Shown: piece after piece, positions 1 to 7,193 of the stretch
Layout: each line of letters starts with the position of its first letter
Position numbering within the stretch: position 1 is the first letter of the stretch
Source: Candidatus Microgenomates bacterium
GTDB lineage: Bacteria > Patescibacteriota > Microgenomatia > UBA1406 > GWC2-37-13
Direction: 5' to 3'
Assembly: GCA_016178125.1 (NCBI GenBank)
Contig: JACOTV010000050.1
Location: forward strand, 1-12,186
DNA: 12,186 nucleotides
Notes under the pieces: model-generated
What the model was told of the DNA's origin: nothing
Seen by the model: only the letters and a program-made list of their open reading frames with translations
Databases searched by the model: none
Translations under genes and position numbers: made by a program

Positions 1-1523
1 GGCAGCGTGATAAGAACCGAGATGGCGGTTGAGGACAGTAATGTTGCGGTCACCACGATCGGGATCGGCTTAATAAATTCACCAATAATTCCTGACGCTA
101 AAAGGAGCGGCACAAATGACCAAATAGTGGTTATAGTCGTTGACCAAATCGGAATAATGGTGTCACGCCACGTAAGAAGCCCAGCTTGAACCGGGGTGAA
201 TTTCCCCGAGCGATAATACGACGTAATGGTCGAAACCACGACGATTGTGTCGTCGACCAGTAGACCAAGCGACAACAAGAACGCAAACAGCGACAAAAAG
301 TTAATCGACATGCCAGTGTATTGCATGATCACAAACGCCGAAAGGAACGTGAGCGGTACGGTAAGAACCGAAATAAGCGCTTGGCGAAGTCCCAAGAACA
401 GAAAAAGCACGAGTGCCACAAGCAATATAGTCGACTGGAATTCCTTAAGAATATCTGAGAACTGTGTCGTAATTTCGTCGCTGGTGTTAAGGATCGTTGA
501 GAACGAAAACTCACCCTTTTTTTCCTTTACAAACTGGTCGAGAATTTTTTTGGCGTCTCGCCCGGCGTCTGTAATGTTTGAGTCTTTTGTCTTATATACA
601 TAGAACAAAACGGTGCGTCCCGGAATCCCCTTGGCGGTTTCGATGTACGATTCCTGCTGGCCAATTTTTGAGCGCTCCATGACCGTTGCGATTTCACCCA
701 ACGGGACCACGGTTCCCCCAACATCGATCGGCAAGTCGCGGATTTGAGCCGTTGTCTCGACGCTTGGGTCTATGGCAACGGTAAAGGAATTTTTCTCGGT
801 ACGAACGGTGCCTGCGGGAAACGACGACCGCGCAGCCCGAATCTTTTGCGAAAGATCGAAAGCATTTAACCCGTATGCCGCGAGCTTGGACGGCTCGATT
901 TGGACGACGATCTCTTGGGTTTCGAGGCCCGTCGTTATTACTCGGTCAATTTTCGCGGCGTCTTTGAGGCGGTCTGCAAGGTCCTCTGACGAACGCATCA
1001 AGTCAGGAATTGATTTGTTGCCCGTGAGCGCAAAGGTCCAGATAGGTTGGTCTTCAAAATCAAGTCGTTTAACCGTTGGCCGCTGTGCAGTCTGAGGAAG
1101 GTCACCCACCGTATCGACTGCCGACTGAATTTCGTCTTTTGCCTTGTCAGGGTCTGTTCCCGAGAAAAATTGAATTGTGATAGCAGACAGGTTATCCCGT
1201 GACACGGATTGAACCGTCTCAATGCCCGCGGTTCCGCGCACTGCGTCTTCGAGGGGGATGGTGAGCTGACTTTCAACATCGGCGGGGCCTGCGCCCGGAT
1301 AGACGGTGACAATGGTCACGATCGGTATTTTGATTTCAGGGTTGAGTCGCTTGGGGAGATTGATGAACGTAACGATCCCAACAAGCGCAATCGTGATGAT
1401 AAGAAGCATGACCAAACGAATATTCGTAAGGTACTTTGCCAAAAATCCCGTATCGAGTCCTTTGGGAAACGTAAGGTGATCGAGATATGAGCTGACTGGG
1501 TGGTGTACTTTTCGTTTTGCCAT
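1..1523 (-). CDS. RND family efflux transporter, N-terminal part (cut by left edge)
   Basis: Inner-membrane proton-driven exporter of the AcrB/HAE1 kind. Reading the minus strand from the ATG at 1523 gives 507 open codons to the window edge. A basic N-terminal tail precedes TM1 (about residues 36-54). A porter domain follows, with the family pattern YPGAGPADVESQLTIPLEDAV, then clustered TM2-TM4 at about residues 355-435. TM4 carries LGLLVDDTIVVV; its paired Asp424-Asp425 correspond to the AcrB proton-relay pair D407/D408, so the transporter is probably functional. The shift of about 17 residues matches a longer N-terminal tail. The gene starts 24 nt after the MFP stop, in the usual MFP-RND order, and has no visible Shine-Dalgarno, so it probably relies on the upstream promoter. 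The substrate cannot be read from the sequence. The second half lies outside the window. Confidence 0.95.
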   Translation of the reverse strand, partial: MAKRKVHHPVSSYLDHLTFPKGLDTGFLAKYLTNIRLVMLLIITIALVGIVTFINLPKRLNPEIKIPIVTIVTVYPGAGPADVESQLTIPLEDAVRGTAGIETVQSVSRDNLSAITIQFFSGTDPDKAKDEIQSAVDTVGDLPQTAQRPTVKRLDFEDQPIWTFALTGNKSIPDLMRSSEDLADRLKDAAKIDRVITTGLETQEIVVQIEPSKLAAYGLNAFDLSQKIRAARSSFPAGTVRTEKNSFTVAIDPSVETTAQIRDLPIDVGGTVVPLGEIATVMERSKIGQQESYIETAKGIPGRTVLFYVYKTKDSNITDAGRDAKKILDQFVKEKKGEFSFSTILNTSDEITTQFSDILKEFQSTILLVALVLFLFLGLRQALISVLTVPLTFLSAFVIMQYTGMSINFLSLFAFLLSLGLLVDDTIVVVSTITSYYRSGKFTPVQAGLLTWRDTIIPIWSTTITTIWSFVPLLLASGIIGEFIKPIPIVVTATLLSSTAISVLITL

Positions 1524-1547
1524 GAGTAGTTGTGCGAATGCCTAAGC

Positions 1548-3029
1548 CTAGAATGTAACCGAGTCTCCGTCTTGCACAAAGCGCGAGATGATAATGATGT
1601 CGCTTGCTGCGGCGCCTTTTTTGACGCGCACGAACGATCCGCTGACCTCGCCGAGGGTTACTTCTTGGGTACGTGCGGTATATTTGCGGTGACCTGCATC
1701 GCGAGCAACGAATATATACGAGGAATCTTGTGTTTGATACACAGCGTCAAGAGGTACATACACATCTTCGCCGATTGATGCGCTTTGCCCCAGCGGCAAC
1801 GCGAGTGACACATACCCTTTGTTAGTAACGCGTGTGTCGTATTGCGGATCAAGCGTGAAACGAATGGCACTAAGGGTGCCATCGGTTGCTTCTTGGGGTA
1901 CATAGTCTGCGGTTATGTCGGCCGAGGTGCCATCTGAGAACAGCGCTCGAGCAGATTCGGCTCGAGCGTAGCGGGCGGCTACGGTCTGGTCAACGAGCGC
2001 AGTAACTACGGTTTCACTGCGATCGGCACGAATCGTGGCTATTTTGTCGCCTGGTGAGACCGCGTCGCCGACGCTTACATATACCCGTTCAACGACACCG
2101 GGACACGGCGACGCAGGGTAAAAGGTAAGTTCTGCAACACGAGCCATTTTGAGGTTAAGATTGGCAATATCACGCTGCAAATCGACCGATTTATCTTGGA
2201 TCTCAAGTTGGCGATAGGTGAGTTCTTTCTGGTAGTCAGTCAGCTCCTTGGGAGCCTGGTCATCACGACTGGCATAATCTGATTGTTTGTATGCCTGGCT
2301 CAATTGGTTAAGCTGCGCCTGCGCGGCTGACTTTTGCTGTTCAATTCCCAGAATGGTCGCGGCATCGGCGCCGCCTGCCTTTGCTTGGTCAAGCTGGGTG
2401 TTTATCTGGTCAAGAACCGACTGGTTAAACGCAATAAGATTTCCTGTGTCACCGAGTGACTGGCGGGTGATTTCACGGAGCTTGGCTGCTTGGTCGTATT
2501 GCTTTTGTGCGATGTCGCGTTGCTTTGAAACAGCGTCTTTTTGTGCATCATAGCTTTCGTTTGAAAACTGTGCATTGCGGCCGGCGATTTCACGACTTAC
2601 CGAAGCTGGATTGCTCCCTTGATAGTTTGACGAAAGCCACGCAACGGTTTGGCCATCTCCAACACGTTGGCCTTCGGATGCGTATACGTTTTGGACTATT
2701 CCAGGGGTTTGGGCCACAATCGTGATGACCCCTGTTTTTTCGACGGTTCCCTGAACGGTCACGCGCGGACTGTCTCCCACACGGAATGCTTCTATTTTCT
2801 TCGGCTCAGGCGCTTTCTGGGCTGGCTGAGCGGGTGGTTTGCGAAGAATATTCCCGATTAATATGAGCACAAAAAGGATGCCAAGCGTGATGAGGAACGC
2901 GGCAAAGGGACGCCTTGCAATAAACGAGGATGATTTTTTGCGGTAGATTTTGGTCTTTGTAGCTACAGTTTGGTGAATGGATCGAGCGAACGTGGGTAGT
3001 TTTTTCATAGGATGAGGGCTAAATAACAT
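1548..3029 (-). CDS. HlyD/AcrA-type membrane fusion protein (periplasmic adaptor)
   Basis: Adaptor subunit expected to work with the RND pump encoded 24 nt downstream. From the ATG at 3029 it is 493 aa. A basic cytoplasmic segment comes first, then one TM anchor (about residues 42-62), a Pro-rich spacer, and a first lipoyl-like half (about 104-134, with GIVQNVYASEGQRVGDGQTV). A long Gln/Ala-rich coiled-coil hairpin (about 155-300) leads to the second lipoyl half (about 307-336, GVVERVYVSVGDAVSPGDK), then beta-barrel and membrane-proximal regions. This order is the MFP architecture. Alternative starts are TTG at 3032 and ATG at 3008 (486 aa). I chose 3029 because a TATAAT box ends 9 nt before it, but 3008 is nearly as good. 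No outer-membrane TolC partner is visible; in a single-membrane cell the adaptor would act outside the membrane without one. Confidence 0.93.
   Translation of the reverse strand: MLFSPHPMKKLPTFARSIHQTVATKTKIYRKKSSSFIARRPFAAFLITLGILFVLILIGNILRKPPAQPAQKAPEPKKIEAFRVGDSPRVTVQGTVEKTGVITIVAQTPGIVQNVYASEGQRVGDGQTVAWLSSNYQGSNPASVSREIAGRNAQFSNESYDAQKDAVSKQRDIAQKQYDQAAKLREITRQSLGDTGNLIAFNQSVLDQINTQLDQAKAGGADAATILGIEQQKSAAQAQLNQLSQAYKQSDYASRDDQAPKELTDYQKELTYRQLEIQDKSVDLQRDIANLNLKMARVAELTFYPASPCPGVVERVYVSVGDAVSPGDKIATIRADRSETVVTALVDQTVAARYARAESARALFSDGTSADITADYVPQEATDGTLSAIRFTLDPQYDTRVTNKGYVSLALPLGQSASIGEDVYVPLDAVYQTQDSSYIFVARDAGHRKYTARTQEVTLGEVSGSFVRVKKGAAASDIIIISRFVQDGDSVTF
1944..1968. repeat. 9-bp perfect inverted repeat inside the MFP gene
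   Basis: CGCTCGAGC at 1944-1952 and its exact reverse complement GCTCGAGCG at 1960-1968 flank a 7-nt loop. On the mRNA this would be a stable GC-rich hairpin. It encodes the repetitive peptide ARAESARA, so it may simply follow from repeated Ala/Arg codons on both arms. Confidence 0.7.
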
Positions 3030-3038
3030 CAAGGGTGA

Positions 3039-3047
3039 ATTATACCA
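3039..3047 (-). promoter_or_regulatory. Extended -10 promoter of the MFP-RND operon
   Basis: On the minus strand the sequence TGGTATAAT matches an extended -10 element (TGnTATAAT) exactly. No good -35 is seen 16-18 nt upstream, as is common with extended -10 promoters. It lies in the 42-nt gap after the surface-protein stop codon, so the MFP-RND pair can be transcribed separately. The ATG at 3029 begins 9 nt past the box, giving a leader of 0-4 nt. Confidence 0.55.
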
Positions 3048-3071
3048 AATCCTACAAAAAAACGCTATAGG

Positions 3072-5402
3072 TTATGATTTGTTATCGCGAGTGCGAGCAC
3101 TGTGTAGAAAGATCAGCAGAAGGTTCAGAAGCGAAAGCGCAATAAAGGGCGCCGTTTTTCCGATACCAAAGATGTAGACAAAGAATATTTCTAACAAGAA
3201 CGAAACGATAATGAGAGCCTCCAAACCAAAGGAAAAGAGGCTGTCGATAACTGATTCGAGACCGAGGTTATAGCCGGGTTTGTGACGTAGTTGCAAAGCA
3301 TATCCTTGTGCTCCCAAGGTGAGGCTATCTTCGTGGAAACGCATGGGTTCGTGGCCCGGTTTTATAACCTCAAGAACATATCGATAATCGTCATACACGT
3401 CAAACGCAAAACTCCCGTTTTCACGACTTACCGTGTGGGAAAGCACGTGGTTATGCTTGGGGTTAATAAGGAATACGTCGGCGGCCTGAAGTGGGGCTCC
3501 TTTTGAATCGGTTACCACACCAGCAATCTTCTTTGATGACGTTTTATTTAAACGCAATCCGTGCCTGAAATGAGAAGAGAACGATGTAAAAGGAATCTTA
3601 ATGCGTTTTCTAAACGAAATAAACGTCAGGATGACCAGTGCCGAAAGCAAAACATATGCGTTGAGCTCAAATAGCCTAAGGGACTGGGTAAATGCTGCAA
3701 AGGCGTCAACAAACGAGCCAAAAAGATACTGACAGGTTTCCCATTGATATCTCACAAACGATATGGCGCTAAATGGCTCGCGATCGAGGTAAATAGTGGG
3801 GTATTCCTGCCCGGTTGATGGGCCGAGGCTAAATTCACGAGATGCCTGCCTGTTAAGGATCGTAGATACATTCGCTCGGTAATCACCTTGGGGCAGGACA
3901 AGTGGCAGCGCGCCATCGGCCCCGGTGTAGACGGGGTTCTGTATACCTAACACCTGTGGCGAAATCGCATCATATCGAGCAGTCCGATAGTTGCGATAGA
4001 AAAGCGTTATACGCGCGTGTTCTATGGGCAGTCCGCTCCCTTTGTCAAAAACGCGCAGGGGATTGGTGACTTTAAGCTTGCCGAGCGACAAGTCTACTAT
4101 AGTTCCCCGAGTATCGGAGACACGTGCGATAAGTTCGTAGAATCCGGGGGTCATGGGAGCCATGAGGCGTGCCGCATATTTGCCGCGTGTGATTTCTTTC
4201 ATTTCTCCGCTTAAATTCAGTTCAGGTACATCTGTGCTCACCGCTCCCAGAACTACTCTATTTGGAACGCGCAAGAGCACTCTCGTGAGGAGCGATGGAT
4301 TGGTAAAGACCACGTTAAGCTCGTAATCGGTGGCCTTTGGGATAACAAACACGCCGTCTGTCGAAGGGTAAAGCAGTATATGTCGGCTGGTTATTATGGT
4401 GCGGCCGCGGTCGATCGCTGGCCCCTCACCGCGGCCGCCCGTCACAAACGTATAAACATCGGAAACGATCGACTTCCCCGCTTCGTTGACCCCCGTGATT
4501 CTAAAGTAATAACGGGTTGATTCCTTAAGCCCATCGAGCTTTAAGATACGCGACCTAAGAAGCGAAAGATCGGTCACGGACTCGGTCATCGAGGCTATGG
4601 CCGGCCCATATGCGAGCGTGACCTTTGAAAGCTGCGTTGTACTTATTCCAATAGTGGCTGCAGTTTGTGATACCGTTTCGAGGCTGATGTCGGTGAAACG
4701 GAAGGGTTGCTCGGTAATAACTAAAGATCGAGGTGTTGGCGTGGCCGATGGACCTGGTGTGGCCGAAGGTCCGACACCTGCGGCACCTGACGTGGGGGTG
4801 GGGGTTTGCGTCGGCGTAGCTGTGGGGTTGAGCGAAGCGTCGTACTGATATTCTTTCGTGAGCGTGGAAATTGCAGAATCTGCTCCTGAGCCACGAGATT
4901 GAGCAGAAACGTCGAAGCTTACGACTGACGTCGCAGTATATGAGTGGTTAGTTTTAAGGCGAAAGGTGACCTGCTGATTCGTGGTATTTGCCGGAAATGT
5001 TGTTATGGTCCAGGTAATAGTTCTGTTTACGGTATCTATGACCGGGGCCGTGCTGTTATACGCGTTTGAGGCACTACTGGGGACATAATCGATGATATCT
5101 ACGCTTGGGCTGCTGTCGCCACTAACCGTTCCTCGTGACCACGAAGCCACGAGTCTAAGATCAGTATTTGCCGAAAGCGTGCTGCCATAGCTTATCGAGT
5201 ATGAGATCTCGGTGTCTTGGGGGAAGCGCGTTCCTGTTGTTGTCTGGCTGAGCGTAACGGGGAAGTTGGTCGAATTTGCCGGGACGGTCGCCGAAACCGA
5301 AAGATTATTCGTCACATCCGCCCATGCACCGCGAAAAAAAGACCAAGAAATAAAGACAATTGCGATCAATAAAAAAAACAACCGAGGTCTGTGGCGTGAC
5401 AT
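3072..5402 (-). CDS. Secreted multidomain surface protein: Fn3, carboxypeptidase-regulatory-like domains, three C-terminal TM segments
   Basis: A 776-aa envelope protein of unknown role. The start at 5402 is chosen because it places a classical signal peptide at the N-terminus: basic SRHRPR, a hydrophobic core at 8-23, and AWA before Asp29 as a probable cleavage site. The frame stays open upstream to 5501, but that extension overlaps the divergent ABC gene and buries the signal. Next come a beta-rich ectodomain (about 30-190) resembling DUF11/conserved-repeat surface domains, a Pro/Thr linker (192-225), an Fn3-like domain (about 233-321), a further beta domain (about 340-445), and a carboxypeptidase-regulatory-like fold (about 445-540). 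TM1 (about 578-597) is followed by RKRIK, then a second carboxypeptidase-regulatory-like domain (about 624-700) with GVVTDSKGAPLQAADVFL, then TM2 (about 727-746) and TM3 (about 750-768). The MFP gene follows 42 nt downstream. Adhesion or cell-surface display is plausible but not shown. Confidence 0.85.
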   Translation of the reverse strand: MSRHRPRLFFLLIAIVFISWSFFRGAWADVTNNLSVSATVPANSTNFPVTLSQTTTGTRFPQDTEISYSISYGSTLSANTDLRLVASWSRGTVSGDSSPSVDIIDYVPSSASNAYNSTAPVIDTVNRTITWTITTFPANTTNQQVTFRLKTNHSYTATSVVSFDVSAQSRGSGADSAISTLTKEYQYDASLNPTATPTQTPTPTSGAAGVGPSATPGPSATPTPRSLVITEQPFRFTDISLETVSQTAATIGISTTQLSKVTLAYGPAIASMTESVTDLSLLRSRILKLDGLKESTRYYFRITGVNEAGKSIVSDVYTFVTGGRGEGPAIDRGRTIITSRHILLYPSTDGVFVIPKATDYELNVVFTNPSLLTRVLLRVPNRVVLGAVSTDVPELNLSGEMKEITRGKYAARLMAPMTPGFYELIARVSDTRGTIVDLSLGKLKVTNPLRVFDKGSGLPIEHARITLFYRNYRTARYDAISPQVLGIQNPVYTGADGALPLVLPQGDYRANVSTILNRQASREFSLGPSTGQEYPTIYLDREPFSAISFVRYQWETCQYLFGSFVDAFAAFTQSLRLFELNAYVLLSALVILTFISFRKRIKIPFTSFSSHFRHGLRLNKTSSKKIAGVVTDSKGAPLQAADVFLINPKHNHVLSHTVSRENGSFAFDVYDDYRYVLEVIKPGHEPMRFHEDSLTLGAQGYALQLRHKPGYNLGLESVIDSLFSFGLEALIIVSFLLEIFFVYIFGIGKTAPFIALSLLNLLLIFLHSARTRDNKS
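4401..4438. repeat. 11-bp perfect GC-rich inverted repeat inside the surface-protein gene
   Basis: GCGGCCGCGGT at 4401-4411 is the exact reverse complement of ACCGCGGCCGC at 4428-4438, with a 16-nt loop. It encodes the Gly/Arg-rich stretch at residues 322-334, between the Fn3-like domain and the next beta domain. It would form a very stable hairpin in the mRNA, and no T-run follows on either strand. Confidence 0.85.
4728..4829 (-). repeat. Pro/Thr-rich low-complexity linker with tandem GPSATP repeat
   Basis: Residues 192-225 of the surface protein are a Pro/Thr/Ser/Ala/Gly linker (PTATPTQTPTPT, then two tandem copies of GPSATP). The DNA shows the matching near-identical units. Such linkers act as extended stalks between extracellular domains and are prone to length variation between strains. 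Confidence 0.75.
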
Positions 5403-5466
5403 ACGTATTGGTGCTCTCGTACGGGCCGCCTTGGGAAAGTTAGCTGACGTACGGTATAATTCTATA
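5403..5466. promoter_or_regulatory. Divergent intergenic promoter region, surface protein / ABC exporter
   Basis: This 64-nt gap separates two divergent start codons. The plus-strand promoter is described separately. On the minus strand, TATAGA/TAGAAT-like boxes occur at about 5459-5466, which would give the surface protein a leader of roughly 50 nt. That assignment is weak. No operator palindrome stands out. Confidence 0.4.
5431..5460 (+). promoter_or_regulatory. Promoter of the ABC exporter operon (leaderless)
   Basis: A consensus -10 box TATAAT at 5455-5460 is preceded, after an 18-nt spacer, by TTGGGA at 5431-5436 as a partial -35. The ATG begins at 5467, seven bases past the last T of the box, which is where transcription itself would normally start. 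The mRNA is therefore predicted to begin at the start codon. A second TATAAT at 5463-5468 overlaps the ATG. Confidence 0.6.
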
Positions 5467-6387
5467 ATGTCCCAACCCGTATTAAAAGTACAGAACCTCA
5501 CTAAGCGCTACAAAGGCTATACTGCTGTAGACAATATATCGTTTGAAATACCCTCTGGAAAAGTCATTGGCCTATTGGGTCCAAATGGCGCCGGGAAAAC
5601 CACAACAATCCAAATGCTACTGGGTATAACGCTAGCAGACAAGGGATCAATTTGCTATTTCGGCCGGGATTTTTACACACATCGGCAAGAATGTTTACAG
5701 AACATAAACTTTGCTTCATCGTTTAATTCCTTGCAAGGAAAAATCTCTGTCATAGAGAACCTTAAGGTTTTTGCAATGCTCTATAACATCGCCGATGCGA
5801 CGAAAAAAATAGACCGTCTTTCTGAACAGTTAGAGCTTGGTGGATTGATGGACGATTTGTATCATAATTTATCGGCCGGGCAAAAGACAAGAGTAAATAT
5901 TGCAAAAGCGCTTTTGAATGATCCAAAACTCATTCTTATGGATGAGCCGACTGCGTCTTTGGACCCCGATATATCAGACAAATTACTCAGCATCATCGAG
6001 GATCTACGGAAGGAATCACACCTATCTATTCTTTACACAAGCCACGATATGAACGAGGTGGCTCGTGTGTGTGATGAAGTTATTTTTCTTGACCATGGAA
6101 AAATCATAGCCCACGACACTCCGCTCGGCCTGACCAAACAGATAAAAACGGCAACGCTCAAACTGGTCTTTGAGGGTGAACGACAAAAGGTTGAATCATA
6201 TATTAGAGAATCGGGTGCAACGCTTGTTCATATAGATAAAACGCGGGTTCAGCTCAAGCTTCCAGAGCAACAGATTGCAGAAGCTATTTTTGGGGTGAGT
6301 AAGACAGGAGCCTATATAACCGACGTCGAAGTCGAAAAACCCACTCTTGAGGACTTTTTCTTACATATTGCCCGCAAAAACACATGA
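5467..6387 (+). CDS. ABC-2 type transporter, ATP-binding subunit
   Basis: Cytoplasmic ATPase of 306 aa that should power the permease encoded next to it. Motifs in order: Walker A GPNGAGKT (38-45), signature LSAGQ (135-139, the usual LSGGQ with one change), Walker B LILMDEP (155-161) with catalytic Glu160, D-loop SLDP (164-167), and the switch His193 in YTSHD. The usual Q-loop glutamine is not obvious; the region reads FASSFNSLQG (82-91). The C-terminal ~90 residues are the accessory region common in ABC-2 exporters. The start at 5467 gives the canonical N-terminus MSQPVLKVQNLTKRY; the frame is open further upstream, but that would overlap the divergent gene and precede the promoter. The stop overlaps the permease start (ATGA), indicating translational coupling. 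Substrate unknown; drug, lipid or polysaccharide export are typical of the family. Confidence 0.95.
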   Translation: MSQPVLKVQNLTKRYKGYTAVDNISFEIPSGKVIGLLGPNGAGKTTTIQMLLGITLADKGSICYFGRDFYTHRQECLQNINFASSFNSLQGKISVIENLKVFAMLYNIADATKKIDRLSEQLELGGLMDDLYHNLSAGQKTRVNIAKALLNDPKLILMDEPTASLDPDISDKLLSIIEDLRKESHLSILYTSHDMNEVARVCDEVIFLDHGKIIAHDTPLGLTKQIKTATLKLVFEGERQKVESYIRESGATLVHIDKTRVQLKLPEQQIAEAIFGVSKTGAYITDVEVEKPTLEDFFLHIARKNT

Positions 6388-7178
6388 ACGCATCATTGAC
6401 GCGCATAAAAGCGCTTCTTATACAGGATTTATATCAGACACGACACTCGTCGGAAGTCATTATTGATGTGATCGTTTTTCCTCTTACGAACGTCATACTC
6501 TTTGGCTATATATCACTCTATTTACTTCGTAACAGCACGACAATACCGACGCACTCACTCCTCTTGGCCGCTATTTTATGGGAATCGCTCAGAGTGCTCC
6601 AGTACACCGTAACATTTGGGACATTATGGAACTTATGGTCGCGAAATCTTACCAACGTAATGATCAGTCCCATCTCAGTCTCCGAGTTCTTTACTGCATT
6701 TACGCTTGCCGGGGTGCTCAAGGTTTCAGTCTTGTTTCTGATTATGCTTGTTCTGGCTGCAACACTCTTTGGCATGCCGGTATCCGCGCCGTTTGCCGTG
6801 AATCTTCTGTTCTATTTTATGAACCTCATGCTTTCTGGGCTTGCGTTTGGGATATTTGTAACAGGGATGATTTTCAAATGGGGGACTAAAATTAACTCCT
6901 TGGCCTGGGGTCTCATTTATTTCTTTCAGCCCATCTCGGGAGTCTATTTTCCGGTGTCTGTACTTCCTGAGCCCCTGCGCTCGATCGCGTATGTGGTTCC
7001 CATGACGTATGTCTTTGAATCAGCGCGGAGTCACTTGCACAGTCCGCGCATTGACTGGCAAAACCTTGGTATGGCGTTTTTGATCAATATGCTTTATCTT
7101 TCAATTGCTTCGTTTGCGTTTAAACGATATTACACAGCGTCGCGTATGACAGGCCAATTTGCACGAAATGAAGGGTAG
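6384..7178 (+). CDS. ABC-2 type transporter, permease subunit
   Basis: Integral membrane subunit of 264 aa with about six hydrophobic segments (roughly residues 25-47, 53-75, 95-125, 133-160, 170-192 and 222-245). The segment FQPISGVYFPVSVLPEPL followed by VVPMTYVFESAR is the typical ABC-2 permease signature near TM5, where a P-x-S-G-v-f-P loop precedes the last helix. Its ATG overlaps the ATPase TGA by 4 nt, so the two are co-translated and probably form a 2+2 complex. There is no Shine-Dalgarno. It converges on rsmI with only 15 nt between stop codons and no recognisable terminator there. Family placement is firm; substrate is unknown. Confidence 0.93.
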   Translation: MNASLTRIKALLIQDLYQTRHSSEVIIDVIVFPLTNVILFGYISLYLLRNSTTIPTHSLLLAAILWESLRVLQYTVTFGTLWNLWSRNLTNVMISPISVSEFFTAFTLAGVLKVSVLFLIMLVLAATLFGMPVSAPFAVNLLFYFMNLMLSGLAFGIFVTGMIFKWGTKINSLAWGLIYFFQPISGVYFPVSVLPEPLRSIAYVVPMTYVFESARSHLHSPRIDWQNLGMAFLINMLYLSIASFAFKRYYTASRMTGQFARNEG

Positions 7179-7193
7179 GAGTTAAGAAAACGG

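Noticed and set aside
226..603. 125-codon plus-strand open frame in the left part
   Set aside because: It is antisense to the RND transmembrane domain, including the DD proton-relay codons.
3048..3071. Terminator after the surface-protein gene
   Set aside because: A T7 run exists on the minus strand, but it falls inside the loop of a weak 6-bp stem instead of after it.
5212..5466. Upstream extension of the ABC ATPase frame by 85 codons
   Set aside because: It overlaps the divergent surface-protein gene antisense, precedes the promoter, and the family N-terminus begins at MSQPVLKV.
5403..5501. Upstream extension of the surface protein by 33 codons
   Set aside because: It overlaps the ABC gene and would bury the signal peptide that starts at 5402.
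7179..7193. Bidirectional terminator between the convergent permease and rsmI genes
   Set aside because: Only 15 nt, no GC-rich stem and no T-run.
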